In this document: positions 13,124 to 14,825 of the stretch, one piece after another
Layout: each line of letters begins with the position of its first letter
Numbering within the stretch: the stretch's first letter is position 1
Position numbers and translations under genes: made by a program
Notes under the pieces: model-generated
The model's database searches: none
Told to the model about the DNA's origin: nothing
The model's input: the letters and a program-made list of their open reading frames with translations, nothing else
Source of the DNA: an uncultured Lysobacteraceae bacterium
Lineage (GTDB): Bacteria > Pseudomonadota > Gammaproteobacteria > Xanthomonadales > Rhodanobacteraceae
DNA length: 14,825 bases
Reading direction: 5' to 3'
Assembly: GCA_946482585.1 (NCBI GenBank)
Contig: CAMLSI010000073.1
Span: 1-14,825, forward strand

Positions 13124-13148
13124 TCGAACTCCACCTGTACGATTCGCC

Positions 13149-13192
13149 AAAAAGAACGCCCGGGACGTCAACTGTCCCGGGCGTTGCTGTTT
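13149..13192. terminator. Bidirectional terminator between the kinase and ctaB genes
   Basis: AACGCCCGGGAC (13155-13166) pairs perfectly with GTCCCGGGCGTT (13174-13185) over a 7-nt loop. On the minus strand it is followed by TTCTTTTTGG, a good T-run, serving ctaB, which ends at 13239. On the plus strand it is followed by GCTGTTTG, a weaker T-run, serving the PfkB gene, which ends at 13123. Confidence 0.85.
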
Positions 13193-13238
13193 GTGAGATC
13201 CGAAAGACTGCGTGTCCAGCGATCAGCGCCGCGACCGT

Positions 13239-14144
13239 TCAGAGCGGAACGAACGGTACGCCCTGAGGCAACGTCGGCGTTGCGAGATAGTGATCGCCGA
13301 GCAGGAACGCGAACAAAGCCATCAAGTAGACGATGGAATAGTTGAAGACCTTCATTGCGAAAAATTCGTCGGGCGGGTTCAACAGCACGAAGGCGTAGTA
13401 AAGGAATACACCACCCAGAACCAACGCTCCGCCGAGATAGAACAGGCCGCTCATGCCGGTAAGCCACGGCAGCACGGTCACGACGAGCAGCAGTACCGTG
13501 TAATACAGCACGTGCCAACGTGTGTACTCGACCCCGTGAGTAACCGGCAGCATCGGCACCTGGGCACGGGAGTAATCATCGCGCCGGAAGATGGCGAGCG
13601 CCCAGAAGTGCGGCGGCGTCCATACGAAGATGATCAGGAACAACAGCAGTGCGTACGGATGAACCTCGCCGGTGACCGCAGCCCATCCCAGCACGGGCGG
13701 AGCCGCGCCTGCCGCGCCGCCGATCACGATGTTCTGCGGCGTCGCGCGCTTCAGATAGGCGGTATAGACCACGGCATAGCCGATCAGCGACGCGAACGTC
13801 AGCAAAGCCGTCAGCCAATTGACCCAGATGACGAGGATCAGCATTGCCGCGGTGCCGAGCACGATGGCGAACATCAGCACCTGCGTCGACGTCAGCGCGC
13901 CGGTCGCCAGCGGCCGATGCGCGGTTCTCGCCATCACGCGGTCGATGCGCTGGTCGATCAAATGATTGATGGCTGCCGCAGACCCCGCGGCCAGCCAGAT
14001 CCCGATGCTACCCAGGAGAGCCGGTAATAGCGGCGGCCAACCAGGGACGGCGAGAAACATCCCTATGACAGCGGTGAAGACGATCAGCGCCACGACGCGC
14101 GGCTTGGTCAACTCGAAATACTGTCGAAACATCGATGTCTGCAT
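13239..14144 (-). CDS. ctaB: Protoheme IX farnesyltransferase (haem O synthase, CtaB/CyoE)
   Basis: This encodes 301 residues, a UbiA-family membrane prenyltransferase that adds a farnesyl group to protoheme to make haem O for terminal oxidases. The first Asp-rich motif is N60-x3-D64-x3-D68 in [19 protein letters not shown]; the second region reads [19 protein letters not shown] (about 180-198). [21 protein letters not shown] is also diagnostic. About nine hydrophobic helices alternate through the protein. I chose ATG 14142-14144; a downstream ATG at 14132 and an in-frame GTG at 14183 are alternatives, and none has a strong ribosome site. Other haem/cytochrome oxidase genes are not in this window; they would be expected nearby on the minus strand. 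It lies just downstream of an rRNA operon terminator and ends at the two-way terminator. Confidence 0.94.
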   Translation of the reverse strand: MQTSMFRQYFELTKPRVVALIVFTAVIGMFLAVPGWPPLLPALLGSIGIWLAAGSAAAINHLIDQRIDRVMARTAHRPLATGALTSTQVLMFAIVLGTAAMLILVIWVNWLTALLTFASLIGYAVVYTAYLKRATPQNIVIGGAAGAAPPVLGWAAVTGEVHPYALLLFLIIFVWTPPHFWALAIFRRDDYSRAQVPMLPVTHGVEYTRWHVLYYTVLLLVVTVLPWLTGMSGLFYLGGALVLGGVFLYYAFVLLNPPDEFFAMKVFNYSIVYLMALFAFLLGDHYLATPTLPQGVPFVPL

Positions 14145-14266
14145 CGCCGACTCGGTTGTTGCAGATGAGCTGCGGAACTGCACATTGCAGCATGTATCGC
14201 CTCACCGAAGCAGGGCGCTACACCGCGAAGTTGCCGGGAGACGGCATAGCCAAAATCACACGACAA

Positions 14267-14301
14267 GAAAACCAAAACGCCATCCTGGTGAGGGATGGCG
14301 T
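14267..14301 (-). terminator. rRNA operon terminator
   Basis: ACGCCATCC (14277-14285) pairs perfectly with GGATGGCGT (14293-14301) over a 7-nt loop. On the minus strand it is followed by TTTTGGTTTTC. It begins 16 nt past the 5S end and closes the rRNA operon before ctaB. Confidence 0.88.
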
Positions 14302-14316
14302 GAGGTGTAAAAAGGG

Positions 14317-14430
14317 CCCTGGCAGTGACCTACTCTCGCATGCGGATGCACACTACCATCGGCGCGGGTTCGTTTCACTTCCGAGTTCGAGAAGGGATCG
14401 GGTGGTACCAAACCGCTATGGCCGCCAGGG
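14317..14430 (-). rRNA. rrf: 5S ribosomal RNA
   Basis: The minus strand reads CCCTGGCGGCCATAGCGG at the 5' end, then the conserved CCGATCCC, CGAACTCGGAAGTGAAACG and GCGCCGATGGTAGTG blocks, and ends TGCGAGAGTAGGTCACTGCC. The terminal stem CCCTGGC (14424-14430) pairs with GCCAGGG (14317-14323), which fixes both ends to within a few bases. The length of about 114 nt is normal for 5S. Confidence 0.95.
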
Positions 14431-14548
14431 AGACGTTGGAGTCGCGCAGTGCTGCGCGGACTCGGCGTTGTGACTTGGGATGTGAACGTAAGTTGGAACG
14501 TATCGCGTCAACGTGTTGTTGAGGCTAAGCGAAGCGTCTTGGAGTTAT
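14431..14548 (-). other. 23S-5S internal transcribed spacer
   Basis: About 118 nt separate the 23S and 5S genes. I see no tRNA cloverleaf here. The minus strand includes ATATAACTCCAAGACGC directly after the 23S end and CGACTCCAACGTCT directly before the 5S, wording that recalls spacers of Xanthomonadales. It should hold processing stems for both rRNAs. Confidence 0.7.

Positions 14549-14825
<277 letters not shown>

Noticed and set aside
14431..14548. Possible tRNA in the 23S-5S spacer
   Set aside because: No acceptor stem, T-loop GTTCGANTC or anticodon arm could be found on the minus strand.

Overview
This is a GC-rich chromosomal segment of a proteobacterium, most likely a gammaproteobacterium of the Xanthomonadales/Nevskiales kind. 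The evidence is the 23S and 5S rRNA ends, a CtaB-type haem O synthase, an RluF-type pseudouridine synthase and a proteobacterial PfkB kinase. The order is inferred from sequence character, not from a search. The window is mostly housekeeping and stress genes. I see no transposase, integrase, prophage gene, CRISPR array or tRNA.

Layout: (1) 1-633, minus: the start of a hemolysin III/TrhA membrane protein that runs off the left edge. Its upstream region carries a perfect 14-bp palindrome over a possible -35 box. (2) 880-3140, minus: a two-gene signalling operon with a 4-nt overlap. It encodes a soluble histidine kinase with CBS-like input and an outputless regulator whose second receiver has Glu at the phosphoacceptor site. 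(3) 3350-3778, minus: a small exported protein with its own terminator. (4) 3921-5672, plus: a tight stress cluster of tandem UspA, DUF2721 membrane protein and OsmC peroxidase. (5) 5683-7258: a small exported DUF2845-like protein (minus), then a glycine-zipper envelope protein and an exported glutaredoxin (plus). (6) 7304-9981, minus: a DegT-type sugar aminotransferase overlapped by an upstream lipoprotein gene, a family-6 DNA glycosylase, and a 77-residue hypothetical overlapping the glycosylase start. (7) 10143-13123, plus: rluF, an exported BON protein with a strong terminator, a DUF924 protein starting only 13 nt after that terminator, and a PfkB kinase. (8) 13239-14144, minus: ctaB/cyoE, facing the PfkB gene across a two-way terminator. 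(9) 14267-14825, minus: the distal end of an rRNA operon (23S 3' end, tRNA-free spacer, 5S, terminator).

Several genes bear on oxidative, envelope or stationary-phase stress: Usp, OsmC, BON, periplasmic glutaredoxin and the glycine-zipper protein. Candidate sigma-S-like -10 boxes lie ahead of the usp and BON genes. No unmistakably new system is present. The best leads are the PsrA-like operator at trhA, the CBS kinase with its Asp-to-Glu double receiver, the sugar aminotransferase coupled to a lipoprotein with no sugar-pathway neighbours, and the terminator pressed against the DUF924 start codon. No gene-free stretch exceeds about 250 bases.
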